Assembly (NCBI RefSeq): GCF_003076475.1
Contig: NZ_CP020919.1
Location: 1,736,001 to 1,800,000, forward strand
Direction of reading: 5' to 3'
DNA: 64,000 nt
Source: Flavobacterium kingsejongi
GTDB taxonomy: Bacteria > Bacteroidota > Bacteroidia > Flavobacteriales > Flavobacteriaceae
The notes beneath the pieces were generated by a model. It was not told the DNA's origin. It saw nothing but the letters and a program-made list of their open reading frames with translations, and did not search any database. Shown here one piece after another: positions 8,802 through 17,937 of this stretch. The first letter of the stretch is position 1. Every line of letters starts with the position of its first letter. Both the position numbers and the translations under genes were made by a program.

Positions 8802-8890
8802 TAGTTATTACGGGCTTGCTGATTCCTCGGTGCTTATAAAATGACTACTATGTAGCGCTATGAAGGGATAAACTGTAAGCAATAGTATTG

Positions 8891-8920
8891 TAGTATTTTT
8901 GGAAGCCTCCAAAAATACTA
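8891..8920. repeat. Perfect 13-bp inverted repeat with 4-nt loop
   Basis: The arms 8891-8903 (starting TAGTATTTTT, ending GGA) and 8908-8920 are exact complements around the loop AGCC. There is no T run, so it is not a normal terminator. An outer pair, CAATAG at 8880 and CTATTG at 8943, encloses it. Confidence 0.6.
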
Positions 8921-9036
8921 TATTCGTGTTTTACTATAGCAGCTATTGATCCTCTAAAGATTTTCTGCAGGCATACTTAATATAACACCCCCTCTTATAA
9001 AATTGCATGTGGCTTTTGCCACAGCAGAAAGTATTG

Positions 9037-9067
9037 TTTGGTGTTTTGGTAGCCGCGTTTAATTTTA
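9037..9067 (+). promoter_or_regulatory. Candidate promoter of the EamA transporter gene
   Basis: TTTG at 9037-9040 and TAATTTTA at 9060-9067 are 19 nt apart, which fits the Bacteroidota pattern TTTG-N19-TAnnTTTG with one mismatch. The box ends only 6 nt before the ATG at 9074, so the transcript would have almost no leader. Confidence 0.45.
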
Positions 9068-9073
9068 CTACAG

Positions 9074-9952
9074 ATGAAAAAAGCATTACTTCAATTGCAT
9101 TTTGCCGTTTTTTTAGCAGGATTTACAGGTGTTTTTGGGAAATTAATCATTATAAATGAAGTGTTGCTCACATGGTACCGCTTGATTTTATCCGCTTTAT
9201 TCCTGTTATTGATAGCTCGTTGGCGGAAAACAGAACAAATTTCATTAAAATCAATGTGCAGCATCGCAGCTGTGGGATTGCTCTTAGGAATCCACTGGTT
9301 GCTTTTTTACGGCAGTATTAAGTATGCCACAGTATCCGTTGGAGTCGTTTGTTTTGCATTAACAGGTTTCTTTACTGCTTTTCTTGAACCATTGCTGAAT
9401 CGTAATAGGATTTCAATCCGCGAAATAGGGCTGAGCAGTCTTACAGTGATAGGGCTTGTCCTTATTTTTAGTTTTGATTCCAAATACCGCTTTGGGATTA
9501 TACTGGGGGTTATTTCCTCTTTCTTTTGTGCCTTGTTCAATATTTATAATGAACGGTTGTCAAAACGCTATCAAACGCCAACGATCACCCTGTACCAGAT
9601 GATAGGCGGGGCTTTGGGGATTGGTTTGATCGTGCCGGTGTATCAATTGTGGATTCCGGCTTTGGATTTTATCCCATCCCGGCAGGATGTACTTTATCTT
9701 TTAGTGCTTTCGTTGGTCTGCACCGTGTTTATGTATTATTTGATTACCAATGCATCCCGTAAACTAACCGCTTTTACAGTAAGCCTGAGTTTTAATCTGG
9801 AACCGGTATATAGTATTATTTTAGCCATTTTGCTCTTTAACGAAAGTAAGGAGATGACAATCTATTTTTACATGGGAGTTGGTTTAATCCTGATGTCGCT
9901 ACTTTTTCAAATCCTGGATTTACTTTATTTTCAGAAAAAGTCCCGAGTTTGA
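9074..9952 (+). CDS. EamA/DMT-family membrane transporter
   Basis: 292 residues, about ten hydrophobic helices arranged as two repeats of the EamA domain (roughly 5-135 and 148-285). The first repeat has the A-x-x-W-Y-R-L-like motif (T-W-Y-R-L, residues 33-37) and the second ends in the F-N-L-E-P-V-Y-S motif common to drug/metabolite exporters. Members export amino acids, nucleosides or other small metabolites; the substrate cannot be told here. It is monocistronic: a terminator precedes it and another hairpin follows at 10036. Confidence 0.85.
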   Translation: MKKALLQLHFAVFLAGFTGVFGKLIIINEVLLTWYRLILSALFLLLIARWRKTEQISLKSMCSIAAVGLLLGIHWLLFYGSIKYATVSVGVVCFALTGFFTAFLEPLLNRNRISIREIGLSSLTVIGLVLIFSFDSKYRFGIILGVISSFFCALFNIYNERLSKRYQTPTITLYQMIGGALGIGLIVPVYQLWIPALDFIPSRQDVLYLLVLSLVCTVFMYYLITNASRKLTAFTVSLSFNLEPVYSIILAILLFNESKEMTIYFYMGVGLILMSLLFQILDLLYFQKKSRV

Positions 9953-10035
9953 TTTAATAAGAGCATGCTTTTGCTTTGGGAATAATGCAGTAAGGAAAAT
10001 TTTAAAGGGCAAGTACCCAATAGGGTTTAATAAGA

Positions 10036-10067
10036 AAACCCCGATTATCGTAAGATAATCGGGGTTT
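10036..10067. terminator. Bidirectional terminator between the EamA gene and tRNA-Phe
   Basis: Exact 14-bp arms at 10036-10049 and 10054-10067 (AAACCCCGATTATC and complement) close a GTAA loop. T-rich tracts lie on both sides. It sits 11 nt beyond the 3' end of the minus-strand tRNA and 83 nt beyond the EamA stop, so it can end both transcripts. Confidence 0.8.
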
Positions 10068-10078
10068 CGGTTTTAAAG

Positions 10079-10151
10079 TGGTACCTCCAGGGATCGAACC
10101 AGGGACACATGGATTTTCAGTCCATTGCTCTACCATCTGAGCTAAGGTACC
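10079..10151 (-). tRNA. tRNA-Phe (GAA)
   Basis: Read on the minus strand, the 73-nt gene folds into a standard cloverleaf. The 7-bp acceptor stem starts GGTACCT, the D-arm contains AGCTCAGATGGTAGAGC, the anticodon stem ATGGA/TCCAT closes the loop CTGAAAA with anticodon GAA, and the T-arm is CCCTGG-TTCGATC-CCTGG-like. The discriminator base is A. CCA is not encoded and must be added after transcription. The terminator at 10036-10067 follows directly. Confidence 0.95.
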
Positions 10152-10223
10152 GGCCTTGTTGCGGGTGCAAATATAGGATGTTTTTTAGTTTCTCCAAAAC
10201 ATTTTTAAAAAAAAATCAATTCG

Positions 10224-10231
10224 TATCTTCG
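10224..10231 (+). promoter_or_regulatory. Candidate -7 box of coaX
   Basis: TATCTTCG, then C, matches TAnnTTTG with one mismatch and ends 19 nt before the coaX ATG. No clear -33 TTTG is seen. It would drive the coaX-to-ppiD gene run. Confidence 0.35.
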
Positions 10232-10250
10232 CTTTTTTAAATCTAAGGAT

Positions 10251-10985
10251 ATGGTGTTAACAGTCGATGTGGGGAATACGAGAATTAAAGGTGCTGTCTT
10301 TGAGAAAGATACTCTTTTGGAGCAGTTCGTTTTTGATCGTGAAAATTTTAAAAAAAATATTGAAAAAATTTTCAGTGCCTACCCGAAAATTAGTGATTTG
10401 GTCGTCGCTTCGGTCGGAAAATTGGAAAAAGAGGACTTTCTGGCTTTTGAAAAACGGGCTAAAATAGGCTTTATTACGAATTCCGGTCTTTTTCCTTTTC
10501 AAAATAACTACGCCACACCGATGACTTTAGGAATTGATCGTATGGTTTTGGCAGCAGGAGCCGTTTTGGCTTATCCCGGACAGAACCGATTAGTTATTGA
10601 TATAGGTACCTGTATTACGTATGACTTTATAAATGCCGAAGATCAGTACTTAGGTGGGGCTATAGCCCCGGGATTCCGTTTGCGTTATGAAGCCTTGCAT
10701 AATTTTACAGCGAAATTACCGTTATTAACCTTCGGTGATCCTACACATTTTATCGGGAACTCCACAGAACAGTCCATCCACTCCGGAGTCGTTAATGGGG
10801 TGATTTTTGAAATAGACGGATTTATAGATCAATATAAAAAGGAATATTCAAAATTTACAATAATTTTAACGGGTGGAGACGCTGATTTTTTGGCTAAACG
10901 ATTAAAAAATACCATATTTGCCAATTCAAATTTTCTTTTAGAAAGTCTGAACAACTTATTCCAATATAAAATTCACAATGATTAA
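10251..10985 (+). CDS. coaX: Type III pantothenate kinase
   Basis: 244 residues. The enzyme phosphorylates pantothenate, the first step of coenzyme A synthesis, in the cytoplasm. The ASKHA-fold signatures are clear: D-V-G-N-T-R-I-K at residues 6-13 (phosphate 1), G-I-D-R-M near 100, D-I-G-T-C-I-T-Y-D-F (phosphate 2 region) near 120, and G-G-A-I-A-P-G near 140. Length is normal for CoaX, which unlike CoaA is not inhibited by CoA. The stop overlaps the next gene by 8 nt, so the two are translationally coupled. Confidence 0.95.
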   Translation: MVLTVDVGNTRIKGAVFEKDTLLEQFVFDRENFKKNIEKIFSAYPKISDLVVASVGKLEKEDFLAFEKRAKIGFITNSGLFPFQNNYATPMTLGIDRMVLAAGAVLAYPGQNRLVIDIGTCITYDFINAEDQYLGGAIAPGFRLRYEALHNFTAKLPLLTFGDPTHFIGNSTEQSIHSGVVNGVIFEIDGFIDQYKKEYSKFTIILTGGDADFLAKRLKNTIFANSNFLLESLNNLFQYKIHND

Positions 10986-12219
10986 AAGACTTTTAGTAAG
11001 CATTGGGTTGCTTTTTTCATTAGTTTCTGCTGCTCAGGAAGGGACTTCGTCACCATATTCCTTTTACGGGATAGGAGATCAAAGGTTTAAAGGCACCGCC
11101 GAAAACCGTGCAATGGGAGGATTGAGCATTTTTCCTGATAGTACACATATCAATCTTCAGAACCCTGCTGGATATGCTTCATTAAAAAGGGCTACATTTT
11201 CATTAGGAGGAAGTACAAGTTCAGTAGGCCTAAAAACAGATACTGAAACTGCCAATTCAAGCAGGACATCACTGGATTATCTGGCTGTTGGAATCCCGGT
11301 TGGAAAATGGGGATTTGGTTTTGGATTGATGCCTTATACTTCGGTTGGGTATAAAATTGAAACCAATACCGTAAATGTTGATAGCAGACGGTATACCGGA
11401 GAAGGGGGAATGAACAGAACCTTTCTTGGAGCAGGATACCAAATCACACCACAGTTGAGCCTGGGTGGAGAGATACAATATAATTTTGGACAGATCGATA
11501 CAAGAAATATCCTTTTCCGACAAGCAGTACAATACGGAACACGGGAATACAATAATTCGGACCTGGGTGGACTTAGTTTTAATTTTGGTGCGATGTATGC
11601 TGCCAAAATAAATAAGAAGTATGATTTCTACAGCAGTGCCATTTATACCCCGGAATCAAAAATAAAATCTAAGAATTCCAGAAATATTGCTACAATCTCA
11701 TATGGTAGTACCGGAACAGAAGTTATTCGCGACAGCCAGGACATCCCAATGGGTGATACTGATTTGGTAATACCGTCTAAATTTGCTATTGGTGCAGGTT
11801 TTGGAGAAAATAGAAAATGGATGGTCGGAACGGAACTTACTTTTTCAGAGACCAGCAAAATGACCAACCGATTCCAGGATATTTCTGCCAGCTATAAAAA
11901 TGGCACTAAATTATCTGTAGGAGGCTATTATGTCCCTAACTATGCTTCTTTTAGCAGTTATTTCAGTACAATTACCTATCGTGCAGGTATAAAATATGAG
12001 AACACGGGGCTGGTAGTAAACAATCAGGATATAAAAGACCTTGGTTTTACTTTAGGGTTTGGCCTTCCGGTAGCGAATAATTTTTCGAGCCTGAATATTG
12101 GATTAGAATACGGAAAAAGAGGTACTAAATCTGCGGGGCTGATACAGGAAAATTATTTTAACCTGGTGATTGGCATCACGGTAAGTGACAGTTGGTTTAG
12201 AAAAAGATATTACGATTGA
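10978..12219 (+). CDS. Outer membrane beta-barrel protein, function unknown
   Basis: 413 residues. A signal peptide ends near residue 19 (V-S-A-A-Q). The N-terminus then reads S-S-P-Y-S-F-Y-G-I-G-D and contains A-M-G-G-L-S, N-L-Q-N-P-A-G-Y-A, a pattern shared with FadL/PorV-like outer membrane proteins of Bacteroidota. The remainder is made of alternating strands with a barrel-like C-terminal half. It overlaps coaX by 8 nt and is followed by the TPR gene at 18 nt. It may be a porin or transport barrel; no substrate can be inferred. Confidence 0.75.
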   Translation: MIKRLLVSIGLLFSLVSAAQEGTSSPYSFYGIGDQRFKGTAENRAMGGLSIFPDSTHINLQNPAGYASLKRATFSLGGSTSSVGLKTDTETANSSRTSLDYLAVGIPVGKWGFGFGLMPYTSVGYKIETNTVNVDSRRYTGEGGMNRTFLGAGYQITPQLSLGGEIQYNFGQIDTRNILFRQAVQYGTREYNNSDLGGLSFNFGAMYAAKINKKYDFYSSAIYTPESKIKSKNSRNIATISYGSTGTEVIRDSQDIPMGDTDLVIPSKFAIGAGFGENRKWMVGTELTFSETSKMTNRFQDISASYKNGTKLSVGGYYVPNYASFSSYFSTITYRAGIKYENTGLVVNNQDIKDLGFTLGFGLPVANNFSSLNIGLEYGKRGTKSAGLIQENYFNLVIGITVSDSWFRKRYYD

Positions 12220-12237
12220 TAAAATAACGACATAATT

Positions 12238-13605
12238 ATGAAGCTTAAACTTGTTTTTTTGTTTGCGATCCTGAACGGATTCCTGGCTTCAGCTCAGGAT
12301 AAGAAAAAGGAATGTGAAAGGGATTTTACTGCTTTTGAAGAACTTCACAGAGCTGACAAATTCGATGAGGCTTATGAGATGCTGGCAGGTCTTAGAAAGA
12401 AATGTCCAACGTTTAGTGAGGCGCTTTATACCTATGGAGAGGCAATACTGAATCATAAGATGGAAGTCATGAATAACGGTGATGAGAAAAATGCTGTTGC
12501 CCGTGATTTTGCGAAGCTTTATGATGAGTATGATAAAAACTACCCTCAGAATACAAAAAACAATTCCCTTAAAAAAGCATTAGTGCTGTACCGTTTTCAA
12601 GCGGTTCCTGAAGATGAGGTATATGCTTTATTCGAACAGGCATTTAAGGCAAATCCAACCGCTTTTAAAAGTCCGGAGGCAGTAGATGCTTATGCGACAT
12701 TGTTGTATACCCGCTATAAAGCCAAGGACAAAGGAGTGACTATTGCACATTTTATAGAAATTAGTAGCGCTCTTTCCTTAATCGCAGACCAGGAGCTAAA
12801 GCTGGCTTCTGAAACTGAAAATGGATTGCTTTCAAAGCAAAAGTCACAGGAATTGAGCCTCGATGAGAAGATTGTATTACAGGCTGCTGCCCAAAAAGCA
12901 GAGTCATTTGAGATCATTTCTAAAAATTTAGATAAGTCCGTAAAGCAACTGACAAATTGTGATGCATTGGCTGCCTATTATGATGGTGCATTTGCAGCGC
13001 ATAGTGCTGATGGTCCATGGTTAGAAATGGCATTGTACCGATTGGATACGCAACATTGTGATCGCAATGCGGTATTCCCAAAGCTGGCGGATGCTTTTTA
13101 TAAAGTTTCACCTACTGCTACAGCGGCTTTTTATATGGGAGTACTTGCCCAAAGAGATAAGAATACAGAAAAAGCAACGGCTTATTTCAATGAGTCCATA
13201 AGCAAACAATCCGATAAGAAGGAGAAAGCAAGATTATATTTCAGAATGGCAAACAGCTATTCCGGAAAAGATAATGCTACGGCAAAAAAATATGCAACTC
13301 AGGCGATGCTTGAAAACCCGGCTTTTTCACAACCCTATTTTTTCCTGGCCCAGCTTTATACAGCTGCCGGTGACCAATGCGGGACAACGGCATTTGAGAA
13401 AAAAGCCTTATACTGGCTGGCTGCTGAAACAGTAATGAAATCAGTAGTGGCAGAGCCCAAAATGAAGGTTTCTGCAGAGCAGATAGCTGCCGGATACCGT
13501 AAAAAAGCGCCTTCAAAAGAAGAAATTGCTGCAGCGAAGATGAAAGGTAAACAAGTGGCTTTTGGCTGTTGGATACAGGAATCAGTATCGGTGCCAAAAT
13601 TATAA
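12238..13605 (+). CDS. Secreted TPR-repeat protein
   Basis: 455 residues with a signal peptide (cleavage near residue 20, L-A-S-A-Q). The body is almost wholly alpha-helical and reads as degenerate tetratricopeptide repeats, clearest at about 275-385 (A-x-x-Y-x-x-x-S-I-S-K-Q, then A-R-L-Y-F-R-M-A-N-S-Y). Such proteins are protein-protein scaffolds in the periplasm. It lies between an outer membrane barrel gene and lptC, so an envelope assembly role is plausible; no specific partner can be named. Confidence 0.75.
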   Translation: MKLKLVFLFAILNGFLASAQDKKKECERDFTAFEELHRADKFDEAYEMLAGLRKKCPTFSEALYTYGEAILNHKMEVMNNGDEKNAVARDFAKLYDEYDKNYPQNTKNNSLKKALVLYRFQAVPEDEVYALFEQAFKANPTAFKSPEAVDAYATLLYTRYKAKDKGVTIAHFIEISSALSLIADQELKLASETENGLLSKQKSQELSLDEKIVLQAAAQKAESFEIISKNLDKSVKQLTNCDALAAYYDGAFAAHSADGPWLEMALYRLDTQHCDRNAVFPKLADAFYKVSPTATAAFYMGVLAQRDKNTEKATAYFNESISKQSDKKEKARLYFRMANSYSGKDNATAKKYATQAMLENPAFSQPYFFLAQLYTAAGDQCGTTAFEKKALYWLAAETVMKSVVAEPKMKVSAEQIAAGYRKKAPSKEEIAAAKMKGKQVAFGCWIQESVSVPKL

Positions 13606-13606
13606 T

Positions 13607-14167
13607 ATGGTATTAGATCCAACTAAAATACGACTGACACTTCTGGTGTTGCCTGCTGTGCTATTGCTTTATGGCTGTGAAAGTAATTTCAAAGATGTCC
13701 AGAAGTTTAATGTTACCGAGTTTACCCCGGTAGGTGAAGCAGAGAATTTTACTATGAAATATACCGATTCCGGAAAAATAAAAGCCATATTAGTCAGCAA
13801 ACAGATGCTTGATTTCTCGAATATCGCCTATCCTTTTACCGAGTTTCCAAAAGGGGTGGATGTGACTATATTTGATAATAATGCTAAAAAGAGCTATGTG
13901 GTTTCTGACTACGCGATAAGCTATTCCCAGTCGGATATTATCGATTTACGGGGGCATGTCAAGGTTACCTCTCAGGATGGCAAAGTCCTGGAAACATCCC
14001 AGTTGTATTTTGACCAAAAACGGGAATGGTTTTTTACAGAACAAAAATGCAGGTTCACATCGGGACCTGAAAATGTGTTCTACTCCAATGGGTTTGATGC
14101 AAATAAAGACCTGAGCTATTTTAACGCACAGGATTTTACAGGAGTAGGGCAGGCATCCGATTTTTAA
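13607..14167 (+). CDS. lptC: LPS export protein LptC
   Basis: 186 residues from the ATG at 13607, one base after the preceding stop; an in-frame ATG at 13562 would overlap that gene by 44 nt. The N-terminal helix ends in L-L-L-Y-G-C-E, a lipobox, so this version may be lipid-anchored rather than a transmembrane LptC. The beta-jellyroll pattern follows (Y-T-D-S-G-K-I-K, F-P-K-G-V-D-V, D-L-R-G-H-V-K-V, L-E-T-S-Q-L-Y-F-D). LptC receives lipopolysaccharide from LptBFG and passes it to LptA. Neighbouring genes also concern the envelope. Confidence 0.88.
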   Translation: MVLDPTKIRLTLLVLPAVLLLYGCESNFKDVQKFNVTEFTPVGEAENFTMKYTDSGKIKAILVSKQMLDFSNIAYPFTEFPKGVDVTIFDNNAKKSYVVSDYAISYSQSDIIDLRGHVKVTSQDGKVLETSQLYFDQKREWFFTEQKCRFTSGPENVFYSNGFDANKDLSYFNAQDFTGVGQASDF

Positions 14168-14177
14168 AATACATATC

Positions 14178-14369
14178 ATGAAATTTCTACAATACGTTTA
14201 TTTTTTTTATTTAATTTTAGCAGTACTTTTTCTCTATGATGGAATCAGTAAGCTGAATGCGCCGGGTACAGGAACGCCGGTTATCAGTTTCCTTTTTGCA
14301 GCAGCAGCTGTATTCATGTTTTTTTTCAGACGCAGGCATACCCGTAAATTTCAGCAACGGGATAAATAA
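14178..14369 (+). CDS. Small membrane protein, unknown function
   Basis: 63 residues with two hydrophobic segments (about 3-22 and 34-51) joined by a short loop with Asn-Ala-Pro-Gly, and a strongly basic tail (R-R-R-H-T-R-K). The tail should face the cytoplasm. It lies 10 nt after lptC and 11 nt before the CNNM gene, so it belongs to this run of genes. I do not recognise a named family. Confidence 0.65.
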   Translation: MKFLQYVYFFYLILAVLFLYDGISKLNAPGTGTPVISFLFAAAAVFMFFFRRRHTRKFQQRDK

Positions 14370-14380
14370 AAAGTTCATCT

Positions 14381-15637
14381 ATGGGAATTAGTATCATTAT
14401 CATAACGTTATTATTTTCCGCCTTTTTTTCTGGAATGGAAGTCGCTTTTATTTCAGCCAACAAAGTCTATCTCGGTATCGAGAAACAACAGGATAATTTT
14501 CTTTCCGGTATATTAGCCCGGCTTATTGAGAAGCCTTCCCAATTTATAGCGGCAATGCTCGTGGGGAATACGGTTTCTATGGTGATCTATGGTTTTGTGA
14601 TCAGCCGTATTATATTGGATGAGCTCGATTCGGCCTATATATTACATCCGGTTTTTCGGCTATTTCTCCAAATGGCCGCCGCGGCACTGCTAATTACGAT
14701 TACCGCCAAATTTCTTCCCAAAGTTTTTTTTAGGATTTATGCGAATACGATTATGAAAGTATTTGCGCTTCCGGCATATTTTTTTTACCGGATCTTCTAT
14801 TATGTTTCCTGCTTTATCATTTGGATGTCAGACCTGATTCTGCAAAAGCTTTTTAAAATTAAAGGACCGGAACTGGAGCTTGCATTTAGCAAAATAGAGC
14901 TTGGGGATTACATCAACGAGCAGATGGATCAGGTGGAGAACCGTGAAATGGTCGATTCGGAAATTCAGATATTTCGAAATGCATTAGAGTTTTCAGACCT
15001 GAAAGCCCGGGATATTATGACGCCAAGAACCGAATTGGTTGCCGTAGAAGCAACGGAATCGGTAGCTGGGCTACGGGCACTTTTTGTAGAAACGGGATAT
15101 TCCAAAATTTTAGTCTACCAGGATTCTTTTGATGATATCCTCGGTTATGTCCATTCTTTTGACCTTTTTAAAAAACCAGCACTTATTGCTGATGTGATGA
15201 TTCCTGTAGAGTTTGTTCCGGAAACAATTTATATCAAGGAAGTGCTGAATATACTGACGAAAAAGCGTAAAAGCATTGCGGTTGTACTCGATGAATACGG
15301 AGGGACTTCCGGTATGATTTCTATTGAGGATATTGTAGAAGAGCTTTTCGGCGAAATTGAAGATGAGCATGATCAGGACGAAGAACTGATAGAACAGCCA
15401 CTTGAAGATGGATCCTATTTATTCTCTGCCCGCCTGGATGTGGAATACATCAATCAAATATACAAACTGGACATTCCTGAATGTGATTCTTATACCACAT
15501 TGGGTGGATTTATTGTAGATGCTACGACAGAAATTCCGCATAATGGCGATCAAATCCGAATTGGGCGTTATTATTTTACAATACAATCAGCCACAAACAA
15601 TAAGATTGAGTTAGTCAAATTAAGACTTGGGGAATAA
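14381..15637 (+). CDS. CNNM/CBS-domain membrane protein (hemolysin/CorC-like family)
   Basis: 418 residues. The CNNM (DUF21) membrane domain occupies about 1-180, beginning with a helix containing F-S-G-M-E-V-A-F-I-S. Two CBS domains follow at about 205-320 (R-D-I-M-T-P-R-T-E, V-V-L-D-E-Y-G-G-T-S-G-M), then a CorC/HlyC C-terminal domain at about 335-415. Relatives transport or regulate Mg2+/Co2+; the label hemolysin is historical. GldE of gliding bacteria has the same architecture, but nothing here marks this copy as GldE. The gene closely follows lptC and the small membrane protein. Confidence 0.85.
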   Translation: MGISIIIITLLFSAFFSGMEVAFISANKVYLGIEKQQDNFLSGILARLIEKPSQFIAAMLVGNTVSMVIYGFVISRIILDELDSAYILHPVFRLFLQMAAAALLITITAKFLPKVFFRIYANTIMKVFALPAYFFYRIFYYVSCFIIWMSDLILQKLFKIKGPELELAFSKIELGDYINEQMDQVENREMVDSEIQIFRNALEFSDLKARDIMTPRTELVAVEATESVAGLRALFVETGYSKILVYQDSFDDILGYVHSFDLFKKPALIADVMIPVEFVPETIYIKEVLNILTKKRKSIAVVLDEYGGTSGMISIEDIVEELFGEIEDEHDQDEELIEQPLEDGSYLFSARLDVEYINQIYKLDIPECDSYTTLGGFIVDATTEIPHNGDQIRIGRYYFTIQSATNNKIELVKLRLGE

Positions 15638-15707
15638 AAACCCGATTTATTTTACATATTTATTTGAAAATATAACTTTACTGCTTTTATTATTAAATAG
15701 ATAATTG

Positions 15708-15715
15708 TATTTTCG
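15708..15715 (+). promoter_or_regulatory. Candidate -7 box of the PpiD-like gene
   Basis: TATTTTCG followed by C fits TAnnTTTG with one mismatch, 31 nt before the ATG at 15747. It supports separate transcription from the CNNM gene, which ends 109 nt before the ATG. Confidence 0.35.
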
Positions 15716-15746
15716 CCCACTGAATTTAAAATTAATAACTATAAAA

Positions 15747-17858
15747 ATGGCAGTTTTATCAAAAATTAGACAACGTTCCTTTCTTGTGATTGCAATTGTT
15801 GGTTTAGCATTGTTTGCTTTCGTATTGACAGGTTTGTTTGATAAAGGCGGTGCGAGCAGGATGTTCCAAAATGTCGGAACCGTGAATGGGGAAGATATTT
15901 CAACAGAAGATTTCAGGATCAAAGTTGACGCAGCAGAGAAGAATTCTCAGGGTATGTCAATGATTCAGGCCGTAAATGGTGTTTGGGACCAGGAAGTAAA
16001 AAGAGTTTTACTGGAAGGTGAATATGAGAAACTTGGATTGAGAATTGGGAGAGACCAATTGATCGAAGTAATCAAAAACAATCCAAACTTCAGCCAGGAT
16101 CCAAGATTCTTGAACGATGCAAAGCAATTTGATAAAGCCAAATTCAATGAATTTGTAGCCAGTATAAAAAGTAATAATCCTGAACAATGGCAATCTTGGT
16201 TGGCTTTCGAAAAACAAATCGAAGAAATGGCAAGAGAGCAAATGTACAGCACTTTGATCAAAGGAGGCCTTAACGCTACGAATGTAGAAGGCAAACTGAG
16301 CTATGAAATGGAAAACAACAAAGTAGCATTTGACTATGTTGATGTTTCCTATGCCAGTATCAATGATGACCAGGTTAAAATTTCAGATAATGAAATTATT
16401 GACTACATGAGAAAAAACGAAAAGAAATACAAAGCTGATGCTTCCCGTGATCTTGAGTTTATCCTGATTGATGACAAGCCTTCTGATGAAGACCAAAAAG
16501 AAGTTAAGGATTTAGTAAATTCTTTACTGACAAGAAGAGTAGTTTATAACGAAGCTACTGCTAAAAATGATACATTACCTGGATTTGCAGCAGCAACGAA
16601 TGTAGCTGAATTTGTAAATGCAAATTCTGATATCCCTTATGATACGACTTATGTAACCAGAAAAGATTTACCAGCGGAACACGCTGATAAATTGTTCAAC
16701 CTGGCAGCAGGTGAATTATATGGTCCTTACATGATTGGAGATTACTATTGTGTTTCTAAATTAGTAGACCGTAAGGCAGGTGCTTCTGCAAAAGCAAGCC
16801 ATATCCTTATCAGCTTCGCTGGAAGTAAAGCTCCGAATCCGGCTATTACAAGAACGAAAGAAGAAGCAAAAGCGAAAGCTGAAGACTTATTGAAACAAAT
16901 CCAGGCTAATCCTGCAAGTTTTGAAGCATTAGTTCCTACAAATTCTGATGATCCGGGATCGGCTCAAAACAGAGGAGAATATGATAACATTAAGCCAAAC
17001 CAAATGGTGAAGCCATTTAATGATTTCATATTTAATAATCCAGTTGGAAAATTAGGAATCGTTGAAACAGATTTCGGATACCATATTATAAAAGTAACAG
17101 GAAAAGAAGATGCTGTACGATTGGCAACAATTGCACAAAAAATCGAAGCTTCTGAAGCTACCAGCGATCAAATCTATACTAAAGCTTCTAAAGCAGAGCA
17201 GGAAGCTGCAACTGCACCATTGGAGAAAGTTGGAAAAGAACTGAACCTTCCGGTAACGCCTGTAAACGGATTATTGGCATTTGATGAAAATGTTCAGGGA
17301 TTAGGAAGCCAAAGAGGAATTGTACAATGGGCTTTTAATAAAGATACTAAAGAAGGAGATGTTAGGAAATTTGATATTCCTGCAGGACATGTAATTGCTA
17401 AATTGAAAAAAATCAATGAAGAAGGATTACAGTCTGTAACTTCTGCAAGAGTAGCCTTAGAACCAATCTTAAAAAACAAGAAAAAAGCAGAATTGATCAA
17501 AGCTAAAATGAAAGGGGCAACTCTGGAAGAAGTAGCGAAAAACAATTCCAAAACAGTACAGCCAGCGATCGGAATTACAGTAGCAAATCCTATGATTGCT
17601 AATGTAGGGATGGAGCCAAAAGTAGTAGGTACTGCTTTTGCTACTGCTGATGGAAAAACTTCAGGATTAATTGAAGGTAAATCAGGAGTATTCATGGTAA
17701 GAACTAAATCTGTTGTTAAAGCACCAGTATTACCAAATTACGGTAGCTATACTAACAGAATCAGAACAGAAGTTCAGGCAGCCGCTCCACAAAGAGCTTT
17801 AATGTCTCTGAAAAGCAATGCAAAAATTAAAGACCACAGAGCAGAAATCGGTTACTAA
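15747..17858 (+). CDS. PpiD/SurA-type peptidylprolyl isomerase, periplasmic folding factor
   Basis: 703 residues from the ATG at 15747; the start 42 nt upstream is less likely because M-A-V-L-S-K-I-R-Q-R directly precedes the anchor. One membrane helix (about 11-32) anchors it. A SurA_N-like helical region follows (about 40-220). A parvulin rotamase domain lies at about 350-460, with A-S-H-I-L-I-S and the closing F-G-Y-H-I-I-K-V. The rest resembles the PpiD C-terminal chaperone lobe. It assists folding of exported proteins at the periplasmic face of the inner membrane. A strong terminator follows. Confidence 0.9.
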   Translation: MAVLSKIRQRSFLVIAIVGLALFAFVLTGLFDKGGASRMFQNVGTVNGEDISTEDFRIKVDAAEKNSQGMSMIQAVNGVWDQEVKRVLLEGEYEKLGLRIGRDQLIEVIKNNPNFSQDPRFLNDAKQFDKAKFNEFVASIKSNNPEQWQSWLAFEKQIEEMAREQMYSTLIKGGLNATNVEGKLSYEMENNKVAFDYVDVSYASINDDQVKISDNEIIDYMRKNEKKYKADASRDLEFILIDDKPSDEDQKEVKDLVNSLLTRRVVYNEATAKNDTLPGFAAATNVAEFVNANSDIPYDTTYVTRKDLPAEHADKLFNLAAGELYGPYMIGDYYCVSKLVDRKAGASAKASHILISFAGSKAPNPAITRTKEEAKAKAEDLLKQIQANPASFEALVPTNSDDPGSAQNRGEYDNIKPNQMVKPFNDFIFNNPVGKLGIVETDFGYHIIKVTGKEDAVRLATIAQKIEASEATSDQIYTKASKAEQEAATAPLEKVGKELNLPVTPVNGLLAFDENVQGLGSQRGIVQWAFNKDTKEGDVRKFDIPAGHVIAKLKKINEEGLQSVTSARVALEPILKNKKKAELIKAKMKGATLEEVAKNNSKTVQPAIGITVANPMIANVGMEPKVVGTAFATADGKTSGLIEGKSGVFMVRTKSVVKAPVLPNYGSYTNRIRTEVQAAAPQRALMSLKSNAKIKDHRAEIGY

Positions 17859-17880
17859 TCGTTTTCTACTGGTTCCAAAA

Positions 17881-17912
17881 AAAGCATCCCGATTTAATAA
17901 TCGGGATGCTTT
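17881..17912. terminator. Bidirectional terminator between convergent genes
   Basis: Exact 14-bp arms (17881-17894 and 17899-17912, AAAGCATCCCGATT and complement) with a TAAT loop and a run of nine T. It lies between the PpiD-like gene (+) and the GHMP kinase gene (-); A/T tracts on each side suit both directions. Confidence 0.88.
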
Positions 17913-17937
17913 TTTTTTGGGATAAAACTATGAGGTA

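Larger units (their letters stand above)
8761..9073. other. 313-nt intergenic region with terminator, long palindrome and promoter
   Basis: This gap separates the metal cluster from the EamA transporter. It holds a terminator at 8771-8801, a perfect 13-bp inverted repeat at 8891-8920 enclosed by CAATAG/CTATTG (8880-8885 and 8943-8948), and a candidate promoter at 9037-9067. I see no open frame worth calling. Confidence 0.6.

Noticed and set aside
14381..15637. Naming the CNNM/CBS protein GldE
   Set aside because: It has the same domains as GldE, but the usual gliding neighbour gldD is not present and the general family is large.
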